A stretch of DNA of 60,887 bases from Treponema sp. (lineage in GTDB: Bacteria > Spirochaetota > Spirochaetia > Treponematales > Breznakiellaceae). The DNA lies in the NCBI GenBank assembly GCA_031266095.1, contig JAISBR010000194.1, positions 1 through 60,887 on the forward strand, in the 5' to 3' direction. This document shows, piece after piece, positions 51,471 to 60,856 of the stretch. Under the pieces are notes generated by a model, which saw only the letters and a program-made list of their open reading frames with translations, was not told the DNA's origin and made no database searches. Each line of letters opens with the position of its first letter. Position 1 is the stretch's first letter. A program made the translations under genes and the position numbers.

Positions 51471-54400
51471 AACGGCCTTTCAGCTAAATACTTGTATTCC
51501 TTCCACACACGCTCGGCCTGGGCTTTCGCTTTGGCGAGGAGCGCATCGGCGCGATCGGGGCTGGCGGCTTTGAGGCTCTTGAAGCGGACCTCCTTGTACA
51601 TGAAGTCCTCAAGGCTCGTGGCCGGATCCCGGGAGTCAAGCTGGAAGGGGTTCTTACCTTCGGTTTTGAGCCGGGGGTCGTAGCGGTACAGGGGCCAGAG
51701 GCCGCAGGTAACGACCGCCTTACCCTGTTCCAGGCCCTTCGACATATCAATACCGTGGTTGATGCAGTGGGAATAGGCGATGATGATCGAGGGACCATCA
51801 TAGGATTCCGCTTCACGGAAGGCCTTGATGGTCTGGGCCATATTGGCGCCCATAGAAATCTTGGCTGTATACACATAGCCGTAACTCATGGCCATGGCGC
51901 CCAGGTCCTTTTTGCTGATATCCTTACCCGCCGCGGCGAACTTTGCAATGGCGCCTACCGGGGTGGCCTTGGACATCTGTCCGCCGGTGTTGGAGTACAC
52001 TTCGGTGTCCAGTACCAGGAGGTTCACATTCCGGCCCGAGGCGATGACGTGGTCAAGGCCGCCGTAACCGATGTCGTAACCCCAGCCGTCGCCGCCTAGT
52101 ATCCACACCGAGCGCCTGATGAAGTAGTCGGCCAGAGAGAGGAGCAGTTTGGAGGTAATCTTGGAGTCGCTCTTGAGGGCGGTTTTCAGCTCGTCCACAT
52201 TCTTGCGCTGCTCGTCAATGGCGGCGTCATCGGCCTGGGTATTGATCAGTATCTTGTCGAGAAGAGCGGCGCAGATACCTTCGCTTTTGGCCTGTTCCGC
52301 AATTTCACGGGCGTGCACGGCCAGCTTATCGCTGGTGAGGCGCATACCCATGCCGAATTCGGCGGCGTCCTCAAAGAGGCTGTTGGACCAGGCCGGCCCG
52401 CGGCCGTCGGCCCTCTTACAGTAGGGAGTGGTGGGCAGGTTCCCGCCGTAGATCGAGGAACAGCCGGTGGCATTGGCGATGATCGCCCGATCACCGAAAA
52501 GCTGGGAGAGGAGTTTCACATAGGGAGTCTCGCCGCAGCCGCCGCATGCGCCTGAGAATTCAAAGAGCGGCCGCTTGTAGGCAAGGCCCTTGGTGGTGCT
52601 GAGGTTAAGTTCCTCCGCGGGAACTTCGGGCAGGCTCTGGAAGTATTCCCAGACCGCTACCTGTTCGGCATGGTATTCAGGATCGTCGGAATAGGACTTC
52701 CAGGACAGGGCGCAGGGCTTGCTCTGGTCTTTGGAGACCGGGCAGGCGTTGATGCACACGCCGCATTCCATGCAGTCTTCGGCGGAAATGACCAGAGCCG
52801 CTTTCCGGCCGTCTACAGCTTTGGGTTTAATGGCGGCGGACTTGAAACCTTTGGGGGCACTTGCCGTTTCAGCGTCGATCAGGTTCTTCATACGGATACA
52901 GGCGTGGGAACAAACCGCCGAGCAGGTGCCGCATTGGATACAGACATCAGGATTCCAGACAGGTACCCGCTCGGCTACCGAGCGTTTTTCATACTGGGTA
53001 GTGGCGGTGGGGAATGTACCGTCTTCCGGTATCTTGCTTACCGGGAGCTTGTCCCCTTCCTGGATTGACATGGTTCCCAGCACTTCCCTGATCCAATTGT
53101 CTTTGGTGGTAGCAAAGGGTTTTTTCATGTGGATGCCGCCTTCGGCAGCGGAAGGGTACTTCACCTCTTCGACCGAGTTCAGGGCCGTATCAACGGTCTT
53201 GTAGTTTTTTTCAACCACATCGGCGCCTTTCTTGCCGTAGGACTTTTCGATGAATTTCTTCATATACTTCACCGCCTCGTCCTGGGGCAGCACGCCTGAA
53301 ATCTTGAAGTAGGCGGCTTGCATGACCGTGTTAATCCGGTTACCCATACCGGTATTACGGGCAATCTCGGCGGCGTCAATCACGAAGAATTTCACCTTCT
53401 TGTCGATGATTCGCTTTTGAGCTTCCACGGGAATTTCTTTCCATACGTCGGCTGCCTTGAAGGGGCTGTTGAGAAGGAAAGTACCGCCATCTTTGATGTT
53501 GGCCAGCATATCGTAGGTTTCCATGTAGGAGAACTTGTGACAGGCCAGGAAGTCCGCCTTGGTGATAAGGTAGGGCCGGCGGATGGCGCCCTTGCCGAAA
53601 CGCAGGTGTGAAACGGTGAAGCCGCCTGACTTTTTGGAGTCATAGGAGAAGTAGGCTTGGGCGTTAAGCTCCGGTTTGGCGTCACCGATGATCTTGATGG
53701 AATTCTTATTGGCGCCTACAGTACCGTCCGAACCGAGACCATAGAACATTGCCTCGTTCATACCTTCTTCAGCTAACACAAAATGTTCATCGTAGTCCAG
53801 GCTTTTCCCCAGCGCGTCGTCTTTGATACCTACGACGAAGTTTTCCATTTGTTTACCGGAAAGATTGTCGTAAACCGCCTTGACCATGGCGGGGGTGAAT
53901 TCCTTGGAACCGAGGCCGTAGCGGCCGCCGATGATCCGGGGGGACTGCTTCCAGGGGGCCTTCCCCTGCTGGATAACAAGCCCGCAGGCGCTGATCACAT
54001 CTTCGTAGAGGGGTTCGCCCAGGGACCCCGGTTCTTTGGTACGGTCCAAGACTGCGATAGTTTTTACCGTAACAGGCAGGGCCTTTACAAAGAGTTCCAC
54101 GTCAAAGGGCCTGTAGAGCCGTACTTTTAACAACCCGACCTTTTCGCCCTTGCCGTTCATATAATCTACGGTTTCTTCACAGGTGTCCGCGCCGGAACCC
54201 ATAATAATGATTACCTTTTCGGCGTCTTTCACCCCGTAGTAGTCAAACACGTGATAGGATCGTCCGGTGAGCTTGGCATATTTGTCCATTTCAGCCTGTA
54301 CGATCCCCGGTACTTTTTCATAGTACTTGTTGACCCCTTCTCGACCCTGGAAATAGGTATCCGGGTTTTGAGCCGTACCTCTGATGGAGGGCCTCTCCGG

Positions 54401-55030
54401 ACTAAGGCCCCTAAGACGGTGAGCCTGCACCAGATCATTGTCGATCATCTGGCGCATCACTTCATAGGAAGTCTCCTCAATTTTTTGCAGCTCGTGGCTG
54501 GTACGGAAGCCGTCAAAAAAGTGGAGGAAGGGTACCCGCGTGCGCAGGGTGGAAGCGTGAGCTATAACCGCCAGGTCCATCACTTCCTGCACGTTATTGG
54601 AAGAGAGCATTGCCCAGCCGGTCTGGCGGCATGCCATCACGTCCTGATGATCGCCAAAAATCGAAAGGCTGGAGGTAGCCAGCGCCCTGGCGGCGATATG
54701 GAACACCGTGGAAGTCAGCTCGCCGGCGATCTTGTACATATTGGGGATCATGAGCAGCAGCCCCTGGGAAGCGGTAAAGGTGGTGGAAAGCGCGCCGGTA
54801 GTTAAAGCCCCGTGCACCGCCCCCGCGGCCCCCGCCTCGGATTGCATTTCCACGACTTCGGGGATAGTTCCCCACAGATTTTTACGTCCCTGAGCGGAAA
54901 ATTCATCCGAAAACTCCCCCATCGGACTGGAAGGAGTAATCGGATAAATCGCGATTACTTCACTCAGCGCGTGAGCCACATGAGCCGCCGCGTTGTTACC
55001 GTCAATCATTACCATGTTTTTTTCAGCCAT
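51467..55030 (-). CDS. nifJ: Pyruvate:ferredoxin (flavodoxin) oxidoreductase
   Basis: A 1187-residue single-chain enzyme decarboxylating pyruvate to acetyl-CoA and CO2 with reduction of ferredoxin. Domain order is normal: N-terminal thiamine-pyrophosphate pyrimidine domain (YPITPSSPMGE), transketolase-like domain II, gamma domain (GGFTVSHLRFGKGAIRRPYL), two ferredoxin motifs near 690 and 750 (CIQCGTCSAVC; CMECGVCINAC), then the thiamine diphosphate domain with CGGCGETPY and GGDGWGYDIGYGG. It is the main link from glycolysis to acetate and reductant in an anaerobe. AGGAAAG precedes the start; it is a single-gene unit. Confidence 0.97.
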   Translation of the reverse strand: MAEKNMVMIDGNNAAAHVAHALSEVIAIYPITPSSPMGEFSDEFSAQGRKNLWGTIPEVVEMQSEAGAAGAVHGALTTGALSTTFTASQGLLLMIPNMYKIAGELTSTVFHIAARALATSSLSIFGDHQDVMACRQTGWAMLSSNNVQEVMDLAVIAHASTLRTRVPFLHFFDGFRTSHELQKIEETSYEVMRQMIDNDLVQAHRLRGLSPERPSIRGTAQNPDTYFQGREGVNKYYEKVPGIVQAEMDKYAKLTGRSYHVFDYYGVKDAEKVIIIMGSGADTCEETVDYMNGKGEKVGLLKVRLYRPFDVELFVKALPVTVKTIAVLDRTKEPGSLGEPLYEDVISACGLVIQQGKAPWKQSPRIIGGRYGLGSKEFTPAMVKAVYDNLSGKQMENFVVGIKDDALGKSLDYDEHFVLAEEGMNEAMFYGLGSDGTVGANKNSIKIIGDAKPELNAQAYFSYDSKKSGGFTVSHLRFGKGAIRRPYLITKADFLACHKFSYMETYDMLANIKDGGTFLLNSPFKAADVWKEIPVEAQKRIIDKKVKFFVIDAAEIARNTGMGNRINTVMQAAYFKISGVLPQDEAVKYMKKFIEKSYGKKGADVVEKNYKTVDTALNSVEEVKYPSAAEGGIHMKKPFATTKDNWIREVLGTMSIQEGDKLPVSKIPEDGTFPTATTQYEKRSVAERVPVWNPDVCIQCGTCSAVCSHACIRMKNLIDAETASAPKGFKSAAIKPKAVDGRKAALVISAEDCMECGVCINACPVSKDQSKPCALSWKSYSDDPEYHAEQVAVWEYFQSLPEVPAEELNLSTTKGLAYKRPLFEFSGACGGCGETPYVKLLSQLFGDRAIIANATGCSSIYGGNLPTTPYCKRADGRGPAWSNSLFEDAAEFGMGMRLTSDKLAVHAREIAEQAKSEGICAALLDKILINTQADDAAIDEQRKNVDELKTALKSDSKITSKLLLSLADYFIRRSVWILGGDGWGYDIGYGGLDHVIASGRNVNLLVLDTEVYSNTGGQMSKATPVGAIAKFAAAGKDISKKDLGAMAMSYGYVYTAKISMGANMAQTIKAFREAESYDGPSIIIAYSHCINHGIDMSKGLEQGKAVVTCGLWPLYRYDPRLKTEGKNPFQLDSRDPATSLEDFMYKEVRFKSLKAASPDRADALLAKAKAQAERVWKEYKYLAERPF

Positions 55031-55060
55031 TTCTTTCCTCAGTATAGGTAGGATAAGATT

Positions 55061-55089
55061 ATTCTAGTCCCAGAGAGCGAAAAGTTCAA
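55061..55089 (-). promoter_or_regulatory. Promoter of the PFOR gene
   Basis: On the minus strand TTGAAC and TAGAAT lie 17 bases apart; the leader is about 25-30 bases with AGGAAAG near its end. Confidence 0.65.
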
Positions 55090-55179
55090 GTAAACAGCGG
55101 GGCTTTTCAGTAATTCCTACTATAAAAATTAACGGACAAGCGGAGCTTTTCTCCCGAAAACTGAAGTTTTGAAACAGCC

Positions 55180-57933
55180 TCAGTTTAAATACTTCCGTAG
55201 TTTTTCCATTGTATCCTCAAGGTCCAAAGGTTTGCCCAGGTGATCATTCATGCCGGCTTTTAGACAGTTTTCAATATCCTCCCGAAATACGTTGGCGGTC
55301 ATAGCGATTATGGGGATTTTTTTCGCCTTGGGCGTGCCAAGGGCGCGGATACGGCGTGTGGCCTCGTAACCGTCCATTCCGGGCATCTGGATGTCCATGA
55401 GGATCAGATCGTAGGCGTCCTCCGCCTCACTGAACATCCGCAGGGCCTCGACGCCATTTTCGGCGCAGTCAATGTCCAGGCCGGTGGCCGCCAGAATGGT
55501 GAGTACGATCTCCCGGTTGATATCCACGTCTTCTGTCAGCAGTATCCGGTGTCCGGCGAAGTTATCTGTCCGGGTTTCGTTCTTTTTATCCAGCCATCCC
55601 ACTCTCAGACATTCGTTAATACAGTCCGTTATGCTTGAAGGAAAAAGAGGCTTGGAGAGAAATTGGCTGATCCCCGCATCTTTAGCTTCAGTTTCCATCA
55701 GGTTCTGCTCTACCGCAGACATCATTATAACGACCGGCTGTACCGGCTGCGACTTCGAGGCGCCGATTATCCGGCGGGAAAGCTCAATACCGTTCATACC
55801 GGGCATTTTCCAGTTCACAAAATAGATGTCATAAGCGGAGTTCCGCCCAATCAGCTCAACCGCCTCTTCTCCGCTGGCGGCGGTCTGACAGGAAATTTTA
55901 AGCTGTTCCGCGATATTTTTAAAGAAAGTCCTGACTTCAGGATCGTCATCCACCGCGAGGATTCGAATATTGCCCCAGGTAACATTGGGGCTTAAGCAGC
56001 CGCCCTGTTTCTCCGGCGCCTCTTTCACCTGTATGGTAAATATAAAGACACTGCCCTTACCCGGTTCGGACTCCAGCCGAATGGTCCCGTTCATCATCTC
56101 CACAATCTCTTTTGAGATGGCAAGTCCCAGGCCGGTACCGCCGAAGGTGCGGGATGTGCTGCTGTTAGCCTGTTCAAAAGACATGAAAATCCTGGACTTC
56201 TGCTCTTCGTTGATGCCGATGCCGGTGTCCATCACCTCAATTTGTATAACGCATTGCTCATCATTTCGGGACAGCAGCTTCGTGATAAGCCGGATAGAGC
56301 CTTTTTCAGGAGTGAATTTTACCGCGTTGGAAAGCAGGTTGGTAATGACCTGGGCGATCCTCTGATCATCACCTAACAAATACCGGGGTATCTCTTTATC
56401 AATATCAACATAAAGGTGCTGCTGTTTTTCCTCAGTCCGGAAATTGATAATATTGACCGATTTCTGGAGCATTTTCTCAAAATCAAATTCCTCGATGGAA
56501 AGCTCGAATTTATTTGCCTCGATTTTTGATATATCAAGGATTTCATTGATGACGCCTAACAGGTGGGTAGAAGCGTCTTCAATTTTATTAAGACAATAAT
56601 CTTTCCGTGCGATTTCCCCGGCTGATTTGGCGATGAAGGTCATTCCGGTAATAGCGTTTATGGAAGTACGCATCTCGTGGCTCATATTAGCCAGAAATTC
56701 AGTCTTTGCCTTCGAAGCCTGTAAGGCCTCTTCCCGTGCCTGGATAAGATGGTGTGTCAGTTCATTACGGACTATGGCGTTTGCCAAAAGGAGGCCGCTG
56801 GAACGGAGTATACTTTCCTCGTCGGAGGGGAATCTACGCTCGTTGCGGCGGTCGGCAAAACTCACAAAGCCCCAGAACTCTTCCTGCAAGATCACCGGTA
56901 CCACCAGGATCGACATGATACCATAGTGGTCAAGCCGATCAATCTCAATACCTGACATGGACGATACAGGACCGTTAATACTTTCGCCCTTGGAGAGCTT
57001 GCGCTCCCAAGACGGAAAAGTATCCTCATAGGAGAACGCGAGTACCGGCGCTTTACGGCCGTCCTGCTGTCCGGCATTCGATTCCCAGCTGTAGATACAG
57101 CTGTAGCAGCCTTTTCCCTCATGTTGATAATTTCGCCAGATATTGATGTTATCTGTGTCGACATAGTCCGCCAACAGCGCCATGCTCTTATACAGGGTAT
57201 CCTCGAACGCTTTTTTATCGTCGGTGGAGAGCAGAATCTCCGCAGTTTTATTAACCCCCCGCAGCAGCAGGTCCTGCCTCAAAACCTCCTTGTTGGCGTG
57301 GAGCACTTTACGTTTTTCCAGAAGGTACAATCTGCTCTGAAACATGAGCATAATGCCGGTAGACAGCCCGGCTATGATAACGGACTGTATATTACCCCAA
57401 AGCCGCTGTATCGGCGAAGGGGGCATAATCAGATCGGGGAAATAGTAGTCTACATAGTAGATGCCTACAATGACCGCCAGATGCAGGATGAGAAAAGCCA
57501 TGTGGTTTTTGCTTTTGGGAAACATAAATATTACCGTAATACTCACCACGAAATATGCTGTCATACCGCTGTCCATCCCCCCCAGGAAGAAAAAGGCCAG
57601 CGGGAACAGCATATCCCCCAGAACAACCAGGAAATACCGGTGGTTTCTTCGGAGTATATGGGAATAGTTATTGATAAAGAAAAACCCCATTAAAGAAAAG
57701 ACTATCCCGAACATTATCAGGACAATGACGATTTCGTGGTTCATGACGAGCCGGGTGACGGCGGCCGCAAGGGCACCCACCATACCCACGATGCTTACCA
57801 TGTTCAGCAGCCGTGTTTCCAGTGACAAATTATCAGATAATGTATATTTTTTAATGAATTTTTCAATGAATTTTCTGATGATTTTTTTCAATACTTGCCC
57901 CTTCTTCGATTCTAGTACAGGAGTCCTTATCAA
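55180..57933 (-). CDS. Membrane hybrid histidine kinase with two receiver domains
   Basis: A protein of up to 917 residues. About six helices (45-210) form a membrane sensor. A GAF-like domain (about 225-385) follows, then HisKA (ANMSHEMRTSINAI, phosphorylated His near 416), HATPase (DTGIGI, GGTGLGLAIS) and two receivers. In receiver 1 the phosphoacceptor aspartate is replaced by Asn near 706 (YFVNWKMPG). Receiver 2 keeps it near 846 (LILMDIQMPG). The start is TTG 57933 or possibly TTG 57891, which has AAGGGG upstream. The output partner and signal are unknown. Confidence 0.85.
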   Translation of the reverse strand: MIRTPVLESKKGQVLKKIIRKFIEKFIKKYTLSDNLSLETRLLNMVSIVGMVGALAAAVTRLVMNHEIVIVLIMFGIVFSLMGFFFINNYSHILRRNHRYFLVVLGDMLFPLAFFFLGGMDSGMTAYFVVSITVIFMFPKSKNHMAFLILHLAVIVGIYYVDYYFPDLIMPPSPIQRLWGNIQSVIIAGLSTGIMLMFQSRLYLLEKRKVLHANKEVLRQDLLLRGVNKTAEILLSTDDKKAFEDTLYKSMALLADYVDTDNINIWRNYQHEGKGCYSCIYSWESNAGQQDGRKAPVLAFSYEDTFPSWERKLSKGESINGPVSSMSGIEIDRLDHYGIMSILVVPVILQEEFWGFVSFADRRNERRFPSDEESILRSSGLLLANAIVRNELTHHLIQAREEALQASKAKTEFLANMSHEMRTSINAITGMTFIAKSAGEIARKDYCLNKIEDASTHLLGVINEILDISKIEANKFELSIEEFDFEKMLQKSVNIINFRTEEKQQHLYVDIDKEIPRYLLGDDQRIAQVITNLLSNAVKFTPEKGSIRLITKLLSRNDEQCVIQIEVMDTGIGINEEQKSRIFMSFEQANSSTSRTFGGTGLGLAISKEIVEMMNGTIRLESEPGKGSVFIFTIQVKEAPEKQGGCLSPNVTWGNIRILAVDDDPEVRTFFKNIAEQLKISCQTAASGEEAVELIGRNSAYDIYFVNWKMPGMNGIELSRRIIGASKSQPVQPVVIMMSAVEQNLMETEAKDAGISQFLSKPLFPSSITDCINECLRVGWLDKKNETRTDNFAGHRILLTEDVDINREIVLTILAATGLDIDCAENGVEALRMFSEAEDAYDLILMDIQMPGMDGYEATRRIRALGTPKAKKIPIIAMTANVFREDIENCLKAGMNDHLGKPLDLEDTMEKLRKYLN

Positions 57934-57985
57934 AGAAGGGTTTTCAGGGCCGCACCCGAATTGCCGATACTAAAACAGTATTTGT

Positions 57986-59236
57986 ATGAAAAAAAAACAT
58001 AAGCCGGCGTTTAGATATTTTCTTCCCATGATTTTGGGCCTTTTGTGCGCCCTGTTCCCGCAAGCCGGGGCTGAAGATTTTTTTTACAAGCAGGAAGCGG
58101 GTGACAAATACCGGATTCTCTCCACCGTACAGGAGGATGTGTATATTGATTACCAACTGAGCCATCGGGCGGAAATATTGAACCGTATCGCCGTGGAAGT
58201 TACCGGTGTAGCGGCGGACGGGAAAGGTAATCACAGAGCGGTATTCCAGACATCGGAACGCGCTATCACGGATTTTGGCGCCGGGAGCGGCGTTCCCAGC
58301 ACGCAGAGTTTTCAGTGGGCCAGGGAATACGAGTCCGAGTTTGAGCGGGACCGCCTGGGCTATATCACCATTGCCCGCGGATACTTTATGCCCGTGGTTC
58401 GGAACGTACCGGTATTCCCCGGCAAGGATCTGCAACCCGGCGAGCAGTGGAGCGCTGAAGGTCACGAGATGCATGATTTCAGGGACAGCTTCGGCATCCG
58501 CGAGCCTTACCGCATACCTTTTACCGCGCATTATACGTTCCTGGGAAACCGCCTCTGGAAGGACAAGATCTATCCCGCTTTTTCGGTGAACTACCGCATC
58601 CTCTCGGAACCAAGCCGGGTCCAGGGCCGGATCTGGCCCCGGCGTATCATGGGCGCGTCGGATCAAACGGTGTACTGGGACAAGGCCCTGGGCCAGGCCG
58701 CCGCGTATCAGGAACAGTTCCGTATGGTTTTTACCCTGTCCAACGGCAGTACTGTGGAATACCGGGGAAGCGCCGAAGCGGAGATAATTGAGTCCCCGGA
58801 AATGAACAAAGAAAAAATCGCCGAAGAAATAACCGGCGAGATCAGCCGCATGCACATCCCCGACGCCTCGGTACGGGTGGTTGAGGAAGGTATAACTATC
58901 AGTCTTGCAAATATCCAGTTTCAGGCCGATACCGCTGTCATGCTTCCCGGTGAGCTGGAAAAACTCGATAAGATTGCCGAAATCCTTTTGCGTTACCCTG
59001 ATCGGGATATCCTGGTCACGGGACACACCGCCCTTGCCGGTACCGGGGAGGGCCGGATGAGGCTTTCAGCGGAACGCGCCGCCGTAGTCGCTGAGTATCT
59101 GATAGCCCAAAAAGTCCGCGACCCCGGCCGCATAGTGGTACGGGGCTATGGCGCGGAGCGGCCCATCGCCGATAACCGCAGTGAGGAAGGGATGCGCAAA
59201 AACCGCCGTGTAGAGATTACCATTCTGGAGAATTGA
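57986..59236 (+). CDS. OmpA-family peptidoglycan-binding envelope protein
   Basis: A 416-residue protein with a signal peptide (MKKKHKPAFRYFLPMILGLL...AGAED). Residues 30-280 form a beta-rich domain I cannot name. The C-terminal 110 residues are an OmpA domain: ISLANIQFQADTAVMLPGEL, VTGHTALAGTGEGRMRLSAERA and GYGAERPIADN, which bind peptidoglycan. It likely anchors the outer membrane to the wall. The gene is divergent from the histidine kinase gene and has no clear ribosome site. Confidence 0.82.
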   Translation: MKKKHKPAFRYFLPMILGLLCALFPQAGAEDFFYKQEAGDKYRILSTVQEDVYIDYQLSHRAEILNRIAVEVTGVAADGKGNHRAVFQTSERAITDFGAGSGVPSTQSFQWAREYESEFERDRLGYITIARGYFMPVVRNVPVFPGKDLQPGEQWSAEGHEMHDFRDSFGIREPYRIPFTAHYTFLGNRLWKDKIYPAFSVNYRILSEPSRVQGRIWPRRIMGASDQTVYWDKALGQAAAYQEQFRMVFTLSNGSTVEYRGSAEAEIIESPEMNKEKIAEEITGEISRMHIPDASVRVVEEGITISLANIQFQADTAVMLPGELEKLDKIAEILLRYPDRDILVTGHTALAGTGEGRMRLSAERAAVVAEYLIAQKVRDPGRIVVRGYGAERPIADNRSEEGMRKNRRVEITILEN

Positions 59237-59292
59237 GCTTGTTCCAAAACTAATTGACTATGCGCTAAAGCGCATGGTTTTCGAACAAGCTC
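59235..59292. terminator. Bidirectional terminator of the TTGTTCCAAAA family
   Basis: GAGCTTGTTCCAAAAC pairs with GTTTTCGAACAAGCTC (15 of 16), enclosing an inner perfect stem ATGCGCT/AGCGCAT. It starts at the OmpA stop and ends seven bases before the polymerase IV stop, so it can serve both convergent genes. Confidence 0.75.
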
Positions 59293-59298
59293 TTGCGG

Positions 59299-60489
59299 TT
59301 ATGAGTCCCCAAGCCAGGAACGGCCCCGCCGCAGGGCGGAGCCGGGGAATTTTTTATTGATCGCAAGAATGGCCTCCTCAAGATGCCGTTCTTTTTCGGC
59401 CTTCGGCGTTTTCCCGTCAAACAGTTCTCCCTGAGAGACGAGCCGGGTTTCAAGATTCATAAGGCCCGCTCCGAGCAACCGCACGCTTCTTCCCCGCCGG
59501 TACTTTTTGTGAAAGAGAGAAAGGAGCCGTTCATACAGTTCACTGAAACCGCGTATTGGATTCTGAAAAGTCTCCCTGCCGCTCTCGGTGGAAAAATCCC
59601 CATAACGGATTTTGATGGAAACCGTGCGGCTATACCAGCGGCAGTCCAGGAGTCGCCATATAAGGCTCTGGCATATATCAAAAAGAGCCGTTTCCATCGC
59701 GAACATGTCGCAGAGATCAAACGCGAAGGTACGCTCGGCGCTCATAGAATGGGTTCCCCGTTCCTCATTAAAAGCCGTAGCGGCTTCTCCCCTGACCGCC
59801 CTGTAGAGGAAGATGCCTAAGGCATCCCCAAAGATAGCGGCAAGGGCTTTCTCTGAAAAGCGGTACAAATCTTCGCCGGATTTAAGCCGGTACTTTTTGA
59901 ACAATTCCTGGGTCCTGGGACCGGCGCCCCAAATTTTCCCCACCGGAAGGGAACGCATAAAGGCTTCCTCGCTGCCTTTTACAATCACCGAAAGACCATC
60001 GGGTTTGGAGAGGCCTGAGGCGATTTTCGCGATGTATTTATTCACGGCGATGCCTACGGAAACAGTAAGACCCGTTTCGGCGCGGACCTGCTCTTTCAGT
60101 TTCCCCGCAAGCGTTGCCGGCGGGCCGAAAAGCGCTTCGGTTCCGGTAATATCCAAAAAAGCCTCGTCAATAGAAAGCTGCTGAACCTCCGGGGAATAGC
60201 TGTCAAAAACAGCCATAATCTCATGCGATTTCTCCCGATACCGATCTATCCTTCCCCGGAGGAAGACACCCTGGGGACAGAGCCTGGCGGCCTCGGCGAT
60301 GGGCATGGCGGAATGGACTCCGAAACGCCGGGCCTCATAGGACGCGGCGGCTACTACGCTCCGCCTGTCGCCGGGAAGACCGCCGACGATGACCGGCTTA
60401 CCCCGGTATGCGGGATGATCAAGCTGCTCCACCGAGGCATAAAAGGCGTCAAGGTCCGCGTGAATAAAACAAGGCATCTTTTGGAACAT
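59299..60489 (-). CDS. dinB: DNA polymerase IV
   Basis: A 396-residue Y-family translesion polymerase. Catalytic motifs HADLDAFYASVEQLD at the N terminus and QLSIDEAFLDITG near 105 supply the acidic residues. SVGIAVNKYIAKIASGLSKPDG, the helix-hairpin-helix region (GKIWGAGPRTQELFKKY) and a little-finger domain follow. It copies damaged DNA with low fidelity. The ATG at 60489 contains the repeat core TGTTCCAAAA, and an alternative ATG (MPCFIHADLD) lies four codons on; AGGAGG is 14 bases upstream of the first. Confidence 0.95.
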   Translation of the reverse strand: MFQKMPCFIHADLDAFYASVEQLDHPAYRGKPVIVGGLPGDRRSVVAAASYEARRFGVHSAMPIAEAARLCPQGVFLRGRIDRYREKSHEIMAVFDSYSPEVQQLSIDEAFLDITGTEALFGPPATLAGKLKEQVRAETGLTVSVGIAVNKYIAKIASGLSKPDGLSVIVKGSEEAFMRSLPVGKIWGAGPRTQELFKKYRLKSGEDLYRFSEKALAAIFGDALGIFLYRAVRGEAATAFNEERGTHSMSAERTFAFDLCDMFAMETALFDICQSLIWRLLDCRWYSRTVSIKIRYGDFSTESGRETFQNPIRGFSELYERLLSLFHKKYRRGRSVRLLGAGLMNLETRLVSQGELFDGKTPKAEKERHLEEAILAINKKFPGSALRRGRSWLGDS

Positions 60490-60515
60490 TACCGGGTACG
60501 AAACCTCCTGCTATA

Positions 60516-60543
60516 ACTATAGCATACAACTTAATCGCGGCAA
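60516..60543 (-). promoter_or_regulatory. Promoter of dinB
   Basis: On the minus strand TTGCCG and TATAGT are 16 bases apart. No SOS box was recognised nearby. Confidence 0.5.
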
Positions 60544-60604
60544 GTTAAGGCCCGACAGGAAAACAGGGAAGGGATACGCTCTTTTTCGACTCCTATGTTT
60601 CGTG

Positions 60605-60823
60605 TCAAGGGAAATCTGATGTTTTTTCAGTTTTTTCCCTGACTGCTCCTGGTCCAGAAACCTTGTCGCTCTTCTCCAGCTTCCGGTACAACGCCGCCCG
60701 TCCCCCGCCGTCCGTCCTCCCGTTGCTGTGGCTGACCTTCCCACTCTTCCCTATCACCGCCATCGTATAGGTCCGCTTCCCCAGGTCGATCCCCACATAC
60801 CGTCGTTCTCCGCTTTTCATCAT
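60605..60823 (-). pseudogene. IS110-family transposase, 5' fragment
   Basis: A 72-residue frame beginning RRYVGIDLGKRTYTMAVIG, the N terminus of an IS110 transposase with its first catalytic aspartate. After about 55 residues (LYRKLEKSDKV) it leaves the family sequence and stops at 60605. AAGGAGCGGC precedes the ATG. Most of the roughly 350-residue protein is missing, so it is inactive. Confidence 0.7.
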
Positions 60824-60856
60824 GCCGCTCCTTAGGATAAAATAAGGACCAGGAGC
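60645..60856. repeat. 11-bp inverted repeats around the IS110 fragment
   Basis: GCTCCTGGTCC at 60645-60655 and GGACCAGGAGC at 60846-60856 bound the fragment. The inner copy lies exactly where the transposase frame breaks, which suggests a deletion derivative of an element with short ends. Confidence 0.55.

Noticed and set aside
57944..59026. 360-codon minus-strand ORF opposite the OmpA gene
   Set aside because: The plus strand encodes a signal peptide and a full OmpA domain; the opposite frame shows nothing recognisable.
59299..60600. LexA/SOS box upstream of dinB
   Set aside because: No convincing LexA-type palindrome was seen between the gene and its promoter.
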